A DNA stretch of 61,213 nt from an uncultured Flavobacterium sp. (GCF_943913405.1 NZ_CALTYA010000022.1:1-61213), one strand, 5' to 3'; numbered from the stretch's first letter, positions 14,326 through 23,885 are shown. Translations and numbers: made by a program. The notes: a model not told the origin generated them from the letters alone.

Positions 14326-16974
14326 TTAATCTAAGCTCAAAGTTATTTGTCCGTCATCGTCTAATTGAACGTCGCCAATTTCTTCATCGACAACCTCAAT
14401 TTCCTCCGGAATTTCTTCTATTGGAGGCTCGTAAGGCAAGGGTTCTAAAAGATTGACCTGTTTTAATTTGTCGCCTGTCAATTGATTACCGATGGCTTTA
14501 ATTCCTTTTACAGCAATAAAACTTTCCAAATCAACAGTTTGATTTTCTTTTTGAATTCCTTTTACTTTTGCAAAAATCACTTCAGCAACCGGACGGTAAT
14601 CTGTGGAAACTATCTCTAATTGTGATTTTGGGTGTTCTGTAATAAAAATCTCTTCTTTATTTTCGTTTTCAATCAAGAAACGCTTGATGAAATATTTTTC
14701 TTTTTCTCCGTCGTAATAAATCGCAGAAACTGGCTTTTTCGGAAGCCATTTTTCTAAAACGACCATATCTTCGTCGAAATGCGTGGTCAATTCCGGAATA
14801 ATCGTTTTCAATTTTCCCGCTTGACTGATAATCAAAAGTCGGTCGTTTGGACGGAATTCGCCAAGCAACTCGCCTCTTCCATCGACATTTAGCTTTTGAA
14901 CAGTATCGTCGAACCAAATTCTTCTCGGTTTTAAAGTCGAGATTCCTTTTTCTTTTAATTCAATTTTCTTAATCGGATATTTGGTGACCAAATTTCCTTT
15001 GGAAGCCCTTCCTTTGATAGCCAAATCGGCAAAATCAATATCGAATTTCAGCTTTTTCACAGAACCAACTTGGCGCAATAAAATCGTAATAACTTCTGCT
15101 TCACCATTCGGATTATGCGAAAAATATAAAACTTGCGAACCAGGTTTTTCTTGCGAAAGTGCATACGCCTTATCTCTCGTGATTCCTGAAACATTAAAAC
15201 GCTTGATATACGAAGGTCCGGATTTTCCATCGCGGTAAATCATATTATAAATCGTTCGCTTGTCTTGCTTGTCAAAAATAGCGACGTGAATAATATCTTT
15301 TCCTACGAATTTCTTTTCGTCTACTTTAGAAACCATCATCGTTCCATCACGAAGAAACACGATAACATCATCAATATCAGAACAATCGGTAACGTATTCA
15401 TCTTTTTTCAAACCTGTTCCCACGAAACCTTCTTCACGATTGACATATAATTTTGTGTTTCTCAAAACTACTTTCGTCGCTTCAATATCATCAAAAATTC
15501 GGAGTTCGGTTTGTCGTTCACGGCCTTTTCCGTATTTCTCTTTTAATCTAGTAAAAAATGCAATTGTAAAGTCGATAATATGTTCTAAATCATATTTTAC
15601 TTGTTCGATATCTCCTTCTAAAGCTTCAATTTTTTCTTGAGCCTTGTCTATATCAAATTTCGAAATTCTCTTGATTCGGATTTCAGTCAAACGTGTAATA
15701 TCTTCTTCCGTTACGGCACGTTTTAAATGTTGGGTATAAGGTTTCAAACCTTCGTCAATAGCACGAATTACACCTTCCCAAGTCGATTCTTCCTCAATAT
15801 CGCGGTAGATTCTCTTTTCGATAAAAATACGTTCCAGAGAAAGAAAATGCCATTGCTCTTCTAGTTCGTCTAGCTGAATTTCCAGTTCTCTTTTCAATAA
15901 ATCAACCGTTCTCGCTGTTGAAATTTTCAGCATTTCAGAAACACCCAGAAAACGAGGTTTGTGGTTTTCAATAATACAGCCTAAAGGTGCCACTGAAGTC
16001 TCGCAAGCCGTGAATGCAAAAAGCGCATCAATGGTTTTATCAGGAGAAACGCCAGGGAAAAGATGGATTAAAATCTCAACTTCCGCAGCAGTATTATCTT
16101 CAATTTTTTTGACCTTGATCTTTCCTTTTTCATTCGCTTTCAAAATACTTTCAATCAAAGTTCCTGTATTCGTCGAAAACGGAATTTGGGTAATCACCAA
16201 TGTCTGCTTGTCCAATTGCGAAATCTTGGCACGAACTCTGACACGACCGCCACGCATTCCGTCATTATAGTTGGAAACGTCTGCAATACCAGCGGTTGGG
16301 AAATCTGGATATAAAGTGAAAGGCTTCCCTTTTAATATTTTTATAGAACTATCAATCAGCTCATTAAAGTTGTGTGGTAAAACTTTCATCGAAAGTCCGA
16401 CAGCAATTCCCTCAGCACCTTGCGCCAACAAAAGCGGGAATTTTACAGGAAGATTTATCGGTTCATTACGTCTTCCGTCATAAGAAGCTTGCCAAGCGGT
16501 AATCTTTGGCGAAAATAAAATATCGTGCCCCAATTTACTGATTCGTGCTTCGATATAACGTGAAGCCGCCGCGCCATCGCCCGTGAGGATATTTCCCCAG
16601 TTTCCTTGCATATCGATGATCAGATCCTTCTGCCCGATTTGAACCATAGCGTCGCCAATACTCGCATCTCCGTGTGGGTGATACTGCATGGTGTGACCGA
16701 CAATGTTCGCCACTTTGTTATAACGACCATCGTCCAGTTCTTTCATCGAGTGCATAATCCTACGCTGAACAGGCTTGAAACCGTCTTCAATCGCAGGAAC
16801 GGCACGCTCCAGAATTACGTAAGACGCATAATCCAAAAACCAATCTTTGTACATTCCAGTTACCTTGGTGATGGTATCCTGGCTGTCGTCGTCTTGGCTG
16901 TCGTAAAATTGTCCCGTAGATTCGGTAGATTCTTGACCCTCGTCTATTGGCTCTAAATTTTCTTCTTCGTCCAT
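14326..16974 (-). CDS. parC: DNA topoisomerase IV subunit A
   Basis: An 882-residue type IIA topoisomerase A subunit. An acidic N-terminal tail (about 1-35) precedes the breakage-reunion domain. The catalytic Tyr140 lies in AAASRYIEARISK. The C-terminal beta-pinwheel lacks a clear GyrA box, supporting ParC over GyrA. In the quinolone-pocket loop HPHGDASIGDAM the residue equivalent to GyrA Ser83 is Ala104, with Asp108 kept. It decatenates chromosomes with ParE, encoded on the same strand upstream with one gene between them. Confidence 0.92.
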   Translation of the reverse strand: MDEEENLEPIDEGQESTESTGQFYDSQDDDSQDTITKVTGMYKDWFLDYASYVILERAVPAIEDGFKPVQRRIMHSMKELDDGRYNKVANIVGHTMQYHPHGDASIGDAMVQIGQKDLIIDMQGNWGNILTGDGAAASRYIEARISKLGHDILFSPKITAWQASYDGRRNEPINLPVKFPLLLAQGAEGIAVGLSMKVLPHNFNELIDSSIKILKGKPFTLYPDFPTAGIADVSNYNDGMRGGRVRVRAKISQLDKQTLVITQIPFSTNTGTLIESILKANEKGKIKVKKIEDNTAAEVEILIHLFPGVSPDKTIDALFAFTACETSVAPLGCIIENHKPRFLGVSEMLKISTARTVDLLKRELEIQLDELEEQWHFLSLERIFIEKRIYRDIEEESTWEGVIRAIDEGLKPYTQHLKRAVTEEDITRLTEIRIKRISKFDIDKAQEKIEALEGDIEQVKYDLEHIIDFTIAFFTRLKEKYGKGRERQTELRIFDDIEATKVVLRNTKLYVNREEGFVGTGLKKDEYVTDCSDIDDVIVFLRDGTMMVSKVDEKKFVGKDIIHVAIFDKQDKRTIYNMIYRDGKSGPSYIKRFNVSGITRDKAYALSQEKPGSQVLYFSHNPNGEAEVITILLRQVGSVKKLKFDIDFADLAIKGRASKGNLVTKYPIKKIELKEKGISTLKPRRIWFDDTVQKLNVDGRGELLGEFRPNDRLLIISQAGKLKTIIPELTTHFDEDMVVLEKWLPKKPVSAIYYDGEKEKYFIKRFLIENENKEEIFITEHPKSQLEIVSTDYRPVAEVIFAKVKGIQKENQTVDLESFIAVKGIKAIGNQLTGDKLKQVNLLEPLPYEPPIEEIPEEIEVVDEEIGDVQLDDDGQITLSLD

Positions 16975-16995
16975 TTATAATCTTTCGATAATCTA

Positions 16996-17712
16996 TTAAT
17001 TCTCTAAACTTGCTGCAGTAGTGTCACTCGTTGCAGCTTCACTTTCTTCGTCATAATCTTCTGGATTATAACTTTCTTCCTCTTTCATACTTTTAAGATC
17101 TTCATTCGAATATTGTTGGTATTCCTCAAAAGATTTGGATTTTGAATTGTAAAGCAATGCTATTTTTCTGTATTTAAAATGTACCAAAACTCCGTCAGAC
17201 GGCGCTGGAACCAGCACTAAATCATCCATGAAAATTTTGGCTCCTTTTTTAAAGCTAGAAATCGTAGGCAATTCATCTTCAAAATCCTTTTGAAACAAAA
17301 GAAATCCGGTTTCTGACATTAAAAAAATACTGCTGCTCTTAAAATCATTTTTTTCTAGAATAAAAGCAATATCTGAATTTTCGTTGGCATCAGGACTATC
17401 GGAAAAATTTCCGTAAGCAATTACTTTTTTGGCACGATCTGGAATTTTAGTCAAAAAATATTCTCCAGATTCAAAATAGCCGTTAGAGGTAAAAACATTG
17501 TGAATAGCGGACTTGAAATTATCATTTATTTTATCATATTCAGGAATTGGAAAAGCAATTGCCATCTCTGATTCATAATTTTCAGAACTTTTTTCAGCAG
17601 CATCTACTCTGAATTTTTCCACGAGCAGAAATAAAATTAGTCCGATTAAAACTATGCTTCCGAGTATGATGTATATTTTTTTGCTTTTTTTCTTTGTAGT
17701 GTTTTCTTCCAT
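16996..17712 (-). CDS. Membrane-anchored unknown protein between parE and parC
   Basis: A 238-residue protein. A Lys-rich N-terminus is followed by one transmembrane helix (about 13-27, IYIILGSIVLIGLILFLLV). The soluble domain of about 170 residues has mixed alpha/beta pattern (VIAYGNFSDS, IAFILEKNDF, GVLVHFKYRKIALLY), and the tail is very acidic. It lacks any enzyme motif I know. Gaps of 29 and 21 bases to its neighbours suggest a three-gene parE-orf-parC operon. The fixed place may mean a link to chromosome segregation or simple co-transcription. Confidence 0.75.
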   Translation of the reverse strand: MEENTTKKKSKKIYIILGSIVLIGLILFLLVEKFRVDAAEKSSENYESEMAIAFPIPEYDKINDNFKSAIHNVFTSNGYFESGEYFLTKIPDRAKKVIAYGNFSDSPDANENSDIAFILEKNDFKSSSIFLMSETGFLLFQKDFEDELPTISSFKKGAKIFMDDLVLVPAPSDGVLVHFKYRKIALLYNSKSKSFEEYQQYSNEDLKSMKEEESYNPEDYDEESEAATSDTTAASLEN

Positions 17713-17741
17713 TTTATTTGTATCGATTATATTTATTTTAC

Positions 17742-19595
17742 TTATTTCTCCACAACATCCAATTCCACCTTCAAATTATTGATGATGAATTTCTGTCTGT
17801 CAGGTGTATTTTTTCCCATGTAAAACGACAAAAGCTGTTCGATGGAAGTCAATTTGTCTAGCATAACCGGATCCAAACGAATGTCTTCTCCGATAAAATG
17901 CTTGAATTCATCCGGAGAAATTTCTCCCAAACCTTTAAATCGCGTTATTTCTGGTTTTGGCTTTAATTTTTCAATCGCATTTACACGTTCTTCTTCTGAA
18001 TAGCAATAAATCGTTTCCTTTCTATTTCTTACCCTAAATAATGGAGTTTGAAGAATATACAAATGTCCTTCCTTGATTAATTCTGGAAAAAATTGCAGGA
18101 AGAATGTGATTAAAAGCAATCGGATGTGCATTCCATCGACATCGGCATCAGTTGCAATTACGATATTATTGTAACGCAAATCGCCCATATCTTCTTCAAT
18201 ATTTAAAGCTGCTTGAAGCAAGTTGAATTCTTCATTTTCATAAACAATTTTCTTGCTCATTCCGTAGGAATTCAAAGGCTTTCCGCGCAAACTGAAAACA
18301 CCCTGCGTATTCACGTCACGAGATTTTGTGATTGAACCCGAAGCAGAATCTCCCTCTGTGATAAAAAGCGTACTTTCTAAATATCTTGGGTTTTTGATAT
18401 CGGTCAAATGCACCCGGCAATCACGCAATTTTTTATTGTGAAGATTGGCTTTTTTAGCTCTGTCTTTTGCTAATTTTCGAATTCCAGAAAGCTCTTTTCG
18501 TTCTCTTTCGGCCTGCAAAATCTTACGCAAAAGCAAATCTGCCGTTTCCGGATTTTTATGTAGAAAATTATCTAATTTGTTTTTTACGAAGTCATTGACA
18601 AAAGTTCGAACCGAAGGCAAATCTGGCCCCATATCAGTAGAACCTAATTTGGTCTTCGTCTGAGATTCAAAAACCGGTTCCATCACTTTTACCGAAACCG
18701 CACTCACAATCGATTTACGGATATCCGAAGGTTCAAAACCTTTGTTATAAAATTCACGAATTGTTTTTACAACTGCTTCTCGAAAAGCAACCAAGTGGGT
18801 TCCTCCTTGCGTTGTATTTTGACCATTTACGAAGGAATGATATTCTTCTGAATATTGCGATTTACTGTGCGTCAATGCCACTTCGATATCATCGCCCAGA
18901 AGATGGATAATTGGATATACCAAATCATCTTCTGCAATGTTTTCTTCCAACAAATCTTTCAATCCGTTTTCAGAAAAATATTTTTCACCATTGTAAATTA
19001 TCGTCAAGCCCGTGTTCAGATAGCAATAATTTTTCAGCATTTTTACTACATATTCATTTCTGAATTTGTAGTTTTTAAAGATAGCTTCGTCTGGAATGAA
19101 CGTTACTTTCGTTCCTTTTCGCTTGGTAGTATCAATCACATCTTCTTCAAGAACCAAATTTCCTGCAGAAAATTCTGCTGCTTTTTGCTTGTCTTCCCTT
19201 ACGGATTCTACCCTAAAATAGTTTGACAAAGCGTTCACAGCCTTGGTTCCTACACCATTTAAACCTACAGATTTCTTAAACGCAAGCGAGTCATATTTTC
19301 CACCAGTATTCATTTTTGAAACTACATCAACGACTTTTCCAAGCGGAATTCCACGGCCATAATCTCTCACGGCAACCGTTTTGTCCTTGATGCTCACCTC
19401 AATAGTTTTTCCGGCGCCCATAACGAACTCATCGATACAGTTGTCCAAAACCTCTTTTAATAAAATATAAATACCATCATCTGGCGAAGAACCGTCGCCC
19501 AATTTCCCGATATACATCCCAGGACGCATTCTGATGTGCTCTTTCCAGTCGAGGGAACGGATATTGTCTTCGGTATACTGATTTTGTTCTGACAT
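17742..19595 (-). CDS. parE: DNA topoisomerase IV subunit B
   Basis: A 617-residue GHKL ATPase subunit. Visible: IRMRPGMYIG, the ATP-site Glu/Asn block VLDNCIDEFVMG, DYGRGIPLGKV, the glycine-rich lid GLNGVGTKAVNALS, and the TOPRIM motifs TEGDSASGS and DADVDGMHIR. The C-terminal IERFKGLGE-type motif reads TRFKGLGEISPDEF. The protein supplies ATP-driven strand passage to ParC. It is the first gene of the parE-orf-parC group. ParE rather than GyrB is favoured by the pairing with parC. Confidence 0.93.
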   Translation of the reverse strand: MSEQNQYTEDNIRSLDWKEHIRMRPGMYIGKLGDGSSPDDGIYILLKEVLDNCIDEFVMGAGKTIEVSIKDKTVAVRDYGRGIPLGKVVDVVSKMNTGGKYDSLAFKKSVGLNGVGTKAVNALSNYFRVESVREDKQKAAEFSAGNLVLEEDVIDTTKRKGTKVTFIPDEAIFKNYKFRNEYVVKMLKNYCYLNTGLTIIYNGEKYFSENGLKDLLEENIAEDDLVYPIIHLLGDDIEVALTHSKSQYSEEYHSFVNGQNTTQGGTHLVAFREAVVKTIREFYNKGFEPSDIRKSIVSAVSVKVMEPVFESQTKTKLGSTDMGPDLPSVRTFVNDFVKNKLDNFLHKNPETADLLLRKILQAERERKELSGIRKLAKDRAKKANLHNKKLRDCRVHLTDIKNPRYLESTLFITEGDSASGSITKSRDVNTQGVFSLRGKPLNSYGMSKKIVYENEEFNLLQAALNIEEDMGDLRYNNIVIATDADVDGMHIRLLLITFFLQFFPELIKEGHLYILQTPLFRVRNRKETIYCYSEEERVNAIEKLKPKPEITRFKGLGEISPDEFKHFIGEDIRLDPVMLDKLTSIEQLLSFYMGKNTPDRQKFIINNLKVELDVVEK

Positions 19596-19731
19596 TTGAA
19601 AATTATGGATTTGGTGCTAATATACAGTATTCACAAGAAAAATGAAAGGTTTCAGAAGTTAATTTTTTAACAGAAAAGCGCGAGAGAAATTGTGACTTTT
19701 GAATTATAAATCATGAGTTATATTGAAAGAA

Positions 19732-19764
19732 ATACATCTCCTCGACTGCGCTCGGAGTAACAAA
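19732..19764. repeat. Short dispersed repeat with CTCGACTGCGCTCGGAG core
   Basis: The 240-base gap upstream of parE contains this GC-rich imperfect hairpin in otherwise AT-rich DNA. The core is one I know as a recurrent intergenic motif in flavobacterial genomes. A single arm of the ACACAGATTT repeat follows near 19820. Confidence 0.5.
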
Positions 19765-19835
19765 AATGATTGTGTTCAATTTATGTGTCATCGAGTACAA
19801 TCTAGGGAAAGTTCTTTAAAAATCTGTGTTTAGTA

Positions 19836-20519
19836 TTATCTATAATGACGAAAAATTCCAGTATCAGTCGGTGTCCAGACAGCAGCTTTTTGATCGGCAC
19901 TTTTTAAAGCATTATTTGCCCAAGTGTTGCAAGTATAAAACAAACTATACTTTCTGTTGGCTTCATAAAAGCTATCATTTTGTCCGTAAGTCGTCGCAGG
20001 AATCAATATCGGATTTCCGTCTACATCCAATTGAAAACTATCTTCGATATATTTTATCAAATTAGCATATTCTTCCTTACTGATATTGATTTTGATGCAA
20101 TTTTCATTCTCTTTTATGTGTTTATAAAAAGTTGCGTGCATTGCCGAAGTTCCTAAATAAAATGCCGCATTAAAAGCGGTGCTGAACTTCAAATCCGACC
20201 ATTCTGGCGTGTTGAGATAAAATCCTTTATCGCCCCAACCAATGCCGATAAATTGCATAGTAGAATCTTTTGAAGGAATATGTTCAAATTTCAGTTTCTC
20301 GCTCCAATCTTTATATTCTGTTTTGATTGGAACAACGATATCCGTGTGGACTCCGTTACTTTTTATATAAATTGCCACGTCTTCTTTTGGGTTTTCGTCT
20401 TCTGAATTCACTGAAAATCTCGGTAAAATCAAAGCGCAAATGATGTACAAGACAAAAAATGTCAAAATCCCCAAAAGGAACTTCAGCAATATGCGAAATA
20501 TTCTTCTCAACGGCTTCAA
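19836..20519 (-). CDS. TIGR02117 / DUF2459-family membrane-anchored protein
   Basis: A 227-residue protein with one N-terminal helix (about 12-32) and an external domain. Family signatures: KSNGVHTDIVVP (about 53), GIGWGDKGFYLNTPEW, GTSAMHATFYK and YTCNTWANNALK. The conserved His and Cys/Asn residues suggest an NlpC/P60-like or related papain-like fold, but activity is untested as far as I recall. It overlaps the upstream flavin reductase gene by four bases. Confidence 0.85.
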   Translation of the reverse strand: MKPLRRIFRILLKFLLGILTFFVLYIICALILPRFSVNSEDENPKEDVAIYIKSNGVHTDIVVPIKTEYKDWSEKLKFEHIPSKDSTMQFIGIGWGDKGFYLNTPEWSDLKFSTAFNAAFYLGTSAMHATFYKHIKENENCIKINISKEEYANLIKYIEDSFQLDVDGNPILIPATTYGQNDSFYEANRKYSLFYTCNTWANNALKSADQKAAVWTPTDTGIFRHYR

Positions 20520-21043
20520 GCAGAAAAATTATTTATGATTTCTTTCAACTGATTGTCATATTCTTCGCTTGAAATCTTTCCGTTTTCCACATCAAAATTT
20601 TCATTAAAAGAAGGTAACGAAAATACAGCATTAATTGCAGCTCCATAACGTGGCAAATTGGTTTGGGCGATTTCTAAAACACTTTTCCCGCCTCTTGCGC
20701 CTGGCGAAGTTGCCATCAGAAGTGTAGGCTTATTTTGAAAAACGTCTTTTTCAATTCGCGAGCACCAATCAAAAATATTTTTAAAAGCTGTTGAATAATT
20801 TCCGTTATTTTCAGCTAGTGAAATAACTAATATATCGGCTGATTTCAGTTTTTCAAGAAAAGCAACGGCTTCAACAGCTTGCCCAATTTCTTTTTCAACA
20901 TCTGCACTAAAAAGTGGCGCTTGATATTCTCTTAAATCTAAAATTTCAACTTCTACATTTTTAAATAAGCTAGACGCATAGGTCGCTAATTTTTTATTTA
21001 TAGATTTAGAACTATTACTTCCTGCAAAGGCGATGATTTTCAT
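20516..21043 (-). CDS. NAD(P)H-dependent FMN reductase family protein
   Basis: A 175-residue flavodoxin-like protein. It has the FMN phosphate loop AGSNSSKSINKKLA and the ENNGNYSTAFKNIFDW block of the FMN_red family. ATSPGARGGKSVLE is the third flavin-contacting segment. Such enzymes reduce FMN, quinones, azo dyes or chromate with NAD(P)H. The last four bases overlap the start of the DUF2459 gene. The physiological substrate is unknown. Confidence 0.88.
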   Translation of the reverse strand: MKIIAFAGSNSSKSINKKLATYASSLFKNVEVEILDLREYQAPLFSADVEKEIGQAVEAVAFLEKLKSADILVISLAENNGNYSTAFKNIFDWCSRIEKDVFQNKPTLLMATSPGARGGKSVLEIAQTNLPRYGAAINAVFSLPSFNENFDVENGKISSEEYDNQLKEIINNFSA

Positions 21044-21053
21044 ACTATTGGTT

Positions 21054-21989
21054 TTATTTTGGTTCTTTTTTCTCTGGCTCGACTATTTCAAATACTTCTT
21101 TTTGTATCTCAACAGAATATTCATTCGGCTTGATACTTCCTCCAAAAGCTCTTGCATATACCTTTGTATATTCTGCACCAAAGTACAGAATTATTGCGGA
21201 ATAATATACCCAAAGCAAAATTATAATAATTGAACCCGCAGCACCATAAACTGTTGCAACAGTCGAACTTCCTAGATAAAATCCGATGCCAAATTTACCA
21301 ATCATAAATAAGATTGCAGTACTTGAAGCACCTACCAAAGCATCTTTCCACTTGATATTCCCATCTGGAAGGGTTTTGAAAATGATGGCAAAAAGCAATG
21401 TTATGATCATGAAAACTATCAGAATATTCAAAATGTAGAACAGATAAACAGTGCTTTCTGGAAAATATAATTTCAGCCTGTCGCTCAACAAATCCATCAT
21501 TGAATTCACCAATAAACTGACCAATAAAAGAAATCCGACTGACGCAATCATCGAGAAAGACATCAGTCTGTTTTGGATGAATTTTTTAATGCCTTTGTTA
21601 GGTTTTGCGCGTAATCCCCAGATGAAATTGATAGAACTTTGTATTTCTGCAAAAACTCCTGAAGCTCCTATTAGCAACATTATACCACCAAAAATTGTTG
21701 CAAAAACATTGCTGTTGGAAAGTTCTACATTCTTGATTGCATTTTGTATTTGGATTGCGGCATCATTTCCGACAAGACCGTTTATCTGACCATATAATTG
21801 TCCGGTTACTGCATCTTTTCCGAAGAAAAAACCGCAAATTGTGATAATAATAATCATCAATGGCGGTAAGGCAAAAATGGTATAATAAGACAATGACGCA
21901 CTTAATTTGATTGCATTGTCATCGTTGAATTCGTTAAATGTGGTTTTGAGCAGGTACCAAGTTTTTGATAAGATTCCTTTAGTTTTCAC
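21054..21989 (-). CDS. YihY/BrkB-family membrane protein
   Basis: A 311-residue protein with about six transmembrane segments. The N-terminal LSASLSYYTIFALPPLMIII is the family hallmark. The central region has INFIWGLRAKPNKG and the end AIILYFGAEYTKVYAR, also typical. Once called ribonuclease BN, the family is now viewed as membrane proteins, possibly transporters. It lies 10 bases upstream of the FMN reductase gene, so a three-gene operon is likely. Confidence 0.9.
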   Translation of the reverse strand: MKTKGILSKTWYLLKTTFNEFNDDNAIKLSASLSYYTIFALPPLMIIIITICGFFFGKDAVTGQLYGQINGLVGNDAAIQIQNAIKNVELSNSNVFATIFGGIMLLIGASGVFAEIQSSINFIWGLRAKPNKGIKKFIQNRLMSFSMIASVGFLLLVSLLVNSMMDLLSDRLKLYFPESTVYLFYILNILIVFMIITLLFAIIFKTLPDGNIKWKDALVGASSTAILFMIGKFGIGFYLGSSTVATVYGAAGSIIIILLWVYYSAIILYFGAEYTKVYARAFGGSIKPNEYSVEIQKEVFEIVEPEKKEPK

Positions 21990-22069
21990 AGCTAATTTGG
22001 TTTTGGTTTACTCAAATATAGCCTATTTCAAGAAATTTAAGAATTGGTTTGTGTGATTTTTAACGTTGA

Positions 22070-22420
22070 TTAAGATTGTAAATTAAAATCTTTGCTGATT
22101 TCTTTCACTGCTTTTTCGACTTGTTCTGCAATATTTTTATAAGTTTCCTTAATTTCCTTCTTTTTGCCTTCTCGCCTTGTCCAATCTTCTACCAAAAGAA
22201 TTTCTTCATATGCCATTTTCATTCCAAGCATATCAAGAGTTGGCTTGATTTTATGAGCATAAGCATAAGCTTTCTTGAAATCTTTTTCTTTGATTCCGTG
22301 CTTCAAATTTTTCATATCTGCAGGAATTTCAGTTACGAAAAGGTTGATAATATCCAGTACAAAGTCGCTGTCATTATCTGAAATATCGTAAACTTTCGCT
22401 AAATTATAATGTAAAGCCAT
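22070..22420 (-). CDS. Hpt (histidine phosphotransfer) domain protein
   Basis: A 116-residue single-domain protein, all helical, with phosphoacceptor His56 in AYAYAHKIKPTLDMLGM. The usual AHxLKGxxxxxG pattern is altered to AHKIKPTLDMLG, with Pro in place of the small residue. It would relay phosphate between a hybrid kinase and a response regulator, neither of which is nearby. Its start immediately follows the stop of the fumarylacetoacetate hydrolase gene, so the two are co-transcribed. Confidence 0.82.
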   Translation of the reverse strand: MALHYNLAKVYDISDNDSDFVLDIINLFVTEIPADMKNLKHGIKEKDFKKAYAYAHKIKPTLDMLGMKMAYEEILLVEDWTRREGKKKEIKETYKNIAEQVEKAVKEISKDFNLQS

Positions 22421-23032
22421 TTATTTTACTTGAATTCTAAATAGTTTTTGACCTTCGATATAGCCTTCCAAAATATCTTCTGGATTAACTTTATCAACGC
22501 CTTCTGGTGTTCCTGTAAAAATAATATCGCCAATTTTTAGCGTGAAATATTGCGAAACATAAGAAATCAATTCATCAATTTTCCAAAGCATGTGGCTTGT
22601 ATTTCCAATTTGCACCTGTTTTCCATTGCTGGTTAATTCAAATGTAACATTTTCAAGCGAATTAAACTGTGATTTGGGTAAAAAATCGCCAATCACCGCC
22701 GAACCGTCAAAAGCTTTTGCCTTTTCCCAAGGAAGTCCTTTATCTTTCAAACGAGCTTGAACGTCGCGTGCCGTGAAATCAATTCCGAGTCCGATTTCGT
22801 CGTAATATTTGTGTGCGAATTTTGGATCAATGTGCTTGCCAACTCTGTTTATTTTTACCAAAATTTCTACTTCATGATGAATATCACTGCTGAATTCTGG
22901 TATAAAAAAAGGAAAGTTTTTTGGAAGAATTGCAGTGTCTGGCTTCAAGAAAATAATAGGTTCTGCAGGCTTTTCGTTTTGTAATTCTTCTATGTGTTTG
23001 GTATAATTTCTACCGATACAAATAATTTTCAT
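22421..23032 (-). CDS. Fumarylacetoacetate hydrolase (FAH) family protein
   Basis: A 203-residue protein matching the short FAH fold (YcgM-like). It begins MKIICIGRNYTKHIEEL and has the metal-ligand glutamates in HHEVEILVKI, then GIDFTARDVQARLK and the GDIIFTGTPEGV signature. Members hydrolyse or decarboxylate 2-oxo-diacids such as acylpyruvates or oxaloacetate. The exact substrate is open. It is fused by zero spacing to the Hpt gene. Confidence 0.9.
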   Translation of the reverse strand: MKIICIGRNYTKHIEELQNEKPAEPIIFLKPDTAILPKNFPFFIPEFSSDIHHEVEILVKINRVGKHIDPKFAHKYYDEIGLGIDFTARDVQARLKDKGLPWEKAKAFDGSAVIGDFLPKSQFNSLENVTFELTSNGKQVQIGNTSHMLWKIDELISYVSQYFTLKIGDIIFTGTPEGVDKVNPEDILEGYIEGQKLFRIQVK

Positions 23033-23039
23033 CTTTTTT

Positions 23040-23117
23040 AGTTGATAGTTTTTAATTGACAGTTTATAGTTTTTGGATGAATTGAACTATCAACTAAAAA
23101 CTGTAAACTGTCAACTA
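23040..23117. repeat. Dispersed GTTGACAGTTTACAGTTTTT-type repeat, inverted pair
   Basis: The block at 23053-23073 matches the complement of 23096-23116 at 19 of 21 bases, and a TAGTTGATAG motif occurs in both orientations. The repeat fills the gap upstream of the FAH gene's neighbour and overlaps the stop codon of the exonuclease gene. A related sequence lies inside the coding region at 31736-31768. Confidence 0.6.
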
Positions 23118-23885
23118 TTTTGTGTTTAGTTTTCTCAATTTTATAGCCGTCAAAACCTTTTTTGTATACAAAGGAAAATCGGCATTTTGAATCCATCCAA
23201 AATAGCCTGGCTCAGTTTCTAAGACCTTTTCTACTTTAACACCTTTATGCTTTCCAAAAGAAAAAACCTCTTCATTATCTTTATCAAGACCTATAAAACC
23301 TGCAAAATCTACAGATTTTTTTCTTGTCGTATATTCAGAAAGCGACTTCATGTCGTGAGGCAAATCTTCGTAACGGTCTAATTGCGACTTCAAAATTTCA
23401 TAAGTCGCCATGGTATCAGCTTCGGCAGAATGCGCATTTTCAAGACTTTGTCCGCAATAAAATTTATAAGCGGCACTCAATGTTCTTTCTTCTTTTTTAT
23501 GGAAAATCGTCTGAATGTCAACTGCAACTCTGTTTTTCATATCAAAATCTAATCCGGCTCTCAAAAGTTCTTCTGCCAATAACGGAATATCAAATCGGTC
23601 AGAATTAAATCCGGCCAAATCAGAATCTTTAACCATATTGTGAATTGTGGTAGCTAATTCTTTAAAAGTCGGTTCATTCGCAACTTTTTCATTCGTGATT
23701 CCGTGAACGGCTGTCGTTTCGGCTGGAATTGGCATTTCTGGATTTACCAGCCAAGTTCTGCTTTCTTTATTGCCGTTTGGAAAAACTTTGAATATTGATA
23801 TTTCTACAATTCTGTCTTTGCTGATATCGATTCCTGTGGTTTCAAGATCGAAAAAACAGATTGGTTTTGTTAATTTCAGTTCCAT
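23115..23885 (-). CDS. DEDDh-family 3'-5' exonuclease (DnaQ-like)
   Basis: 256 residues from the ATG at 23885. An upstream in-frame extension of 37 codons runs through repeat-rich DNA and is rejected. Exo motifs: I, FFDLETTGID (Asp and Glu ligands); II, LAGFNSDRFDIPLL; III, NAHSAEADTMAT (His general base, Asp). A C-terminal extension of about 70 residues with FSFGKHKGVKVE and YFGWIQNADFP is common in Bacteroidota homologues. It may proofread or process DNA or RNA. The stop codon lies in a dispersed repeat. Confidence 0.88.
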   Translation of the reverse strand: MELKLTKPICFFDLETTGIDISKDRIVEISIFKVFPNGNKESRTWLVNPEMPIPAETTAVHGITNEKVANEPTFKELATTIHNMVKDSDLAGFNSDRFDIPLLAEELLRAGLDFDMKNRVAVDIQTIFHKKEERTLSAAYKFYCGQSLENAHSAEADTMATYEILKSQLDRYEDLPHDMKSLSEYTTRKKSVDFAGFIGLDKDNEEVFSFGKHKGVKVEKVLETEPGYFGWIQNADFPLYTKKVLTAIKLRKLNTK

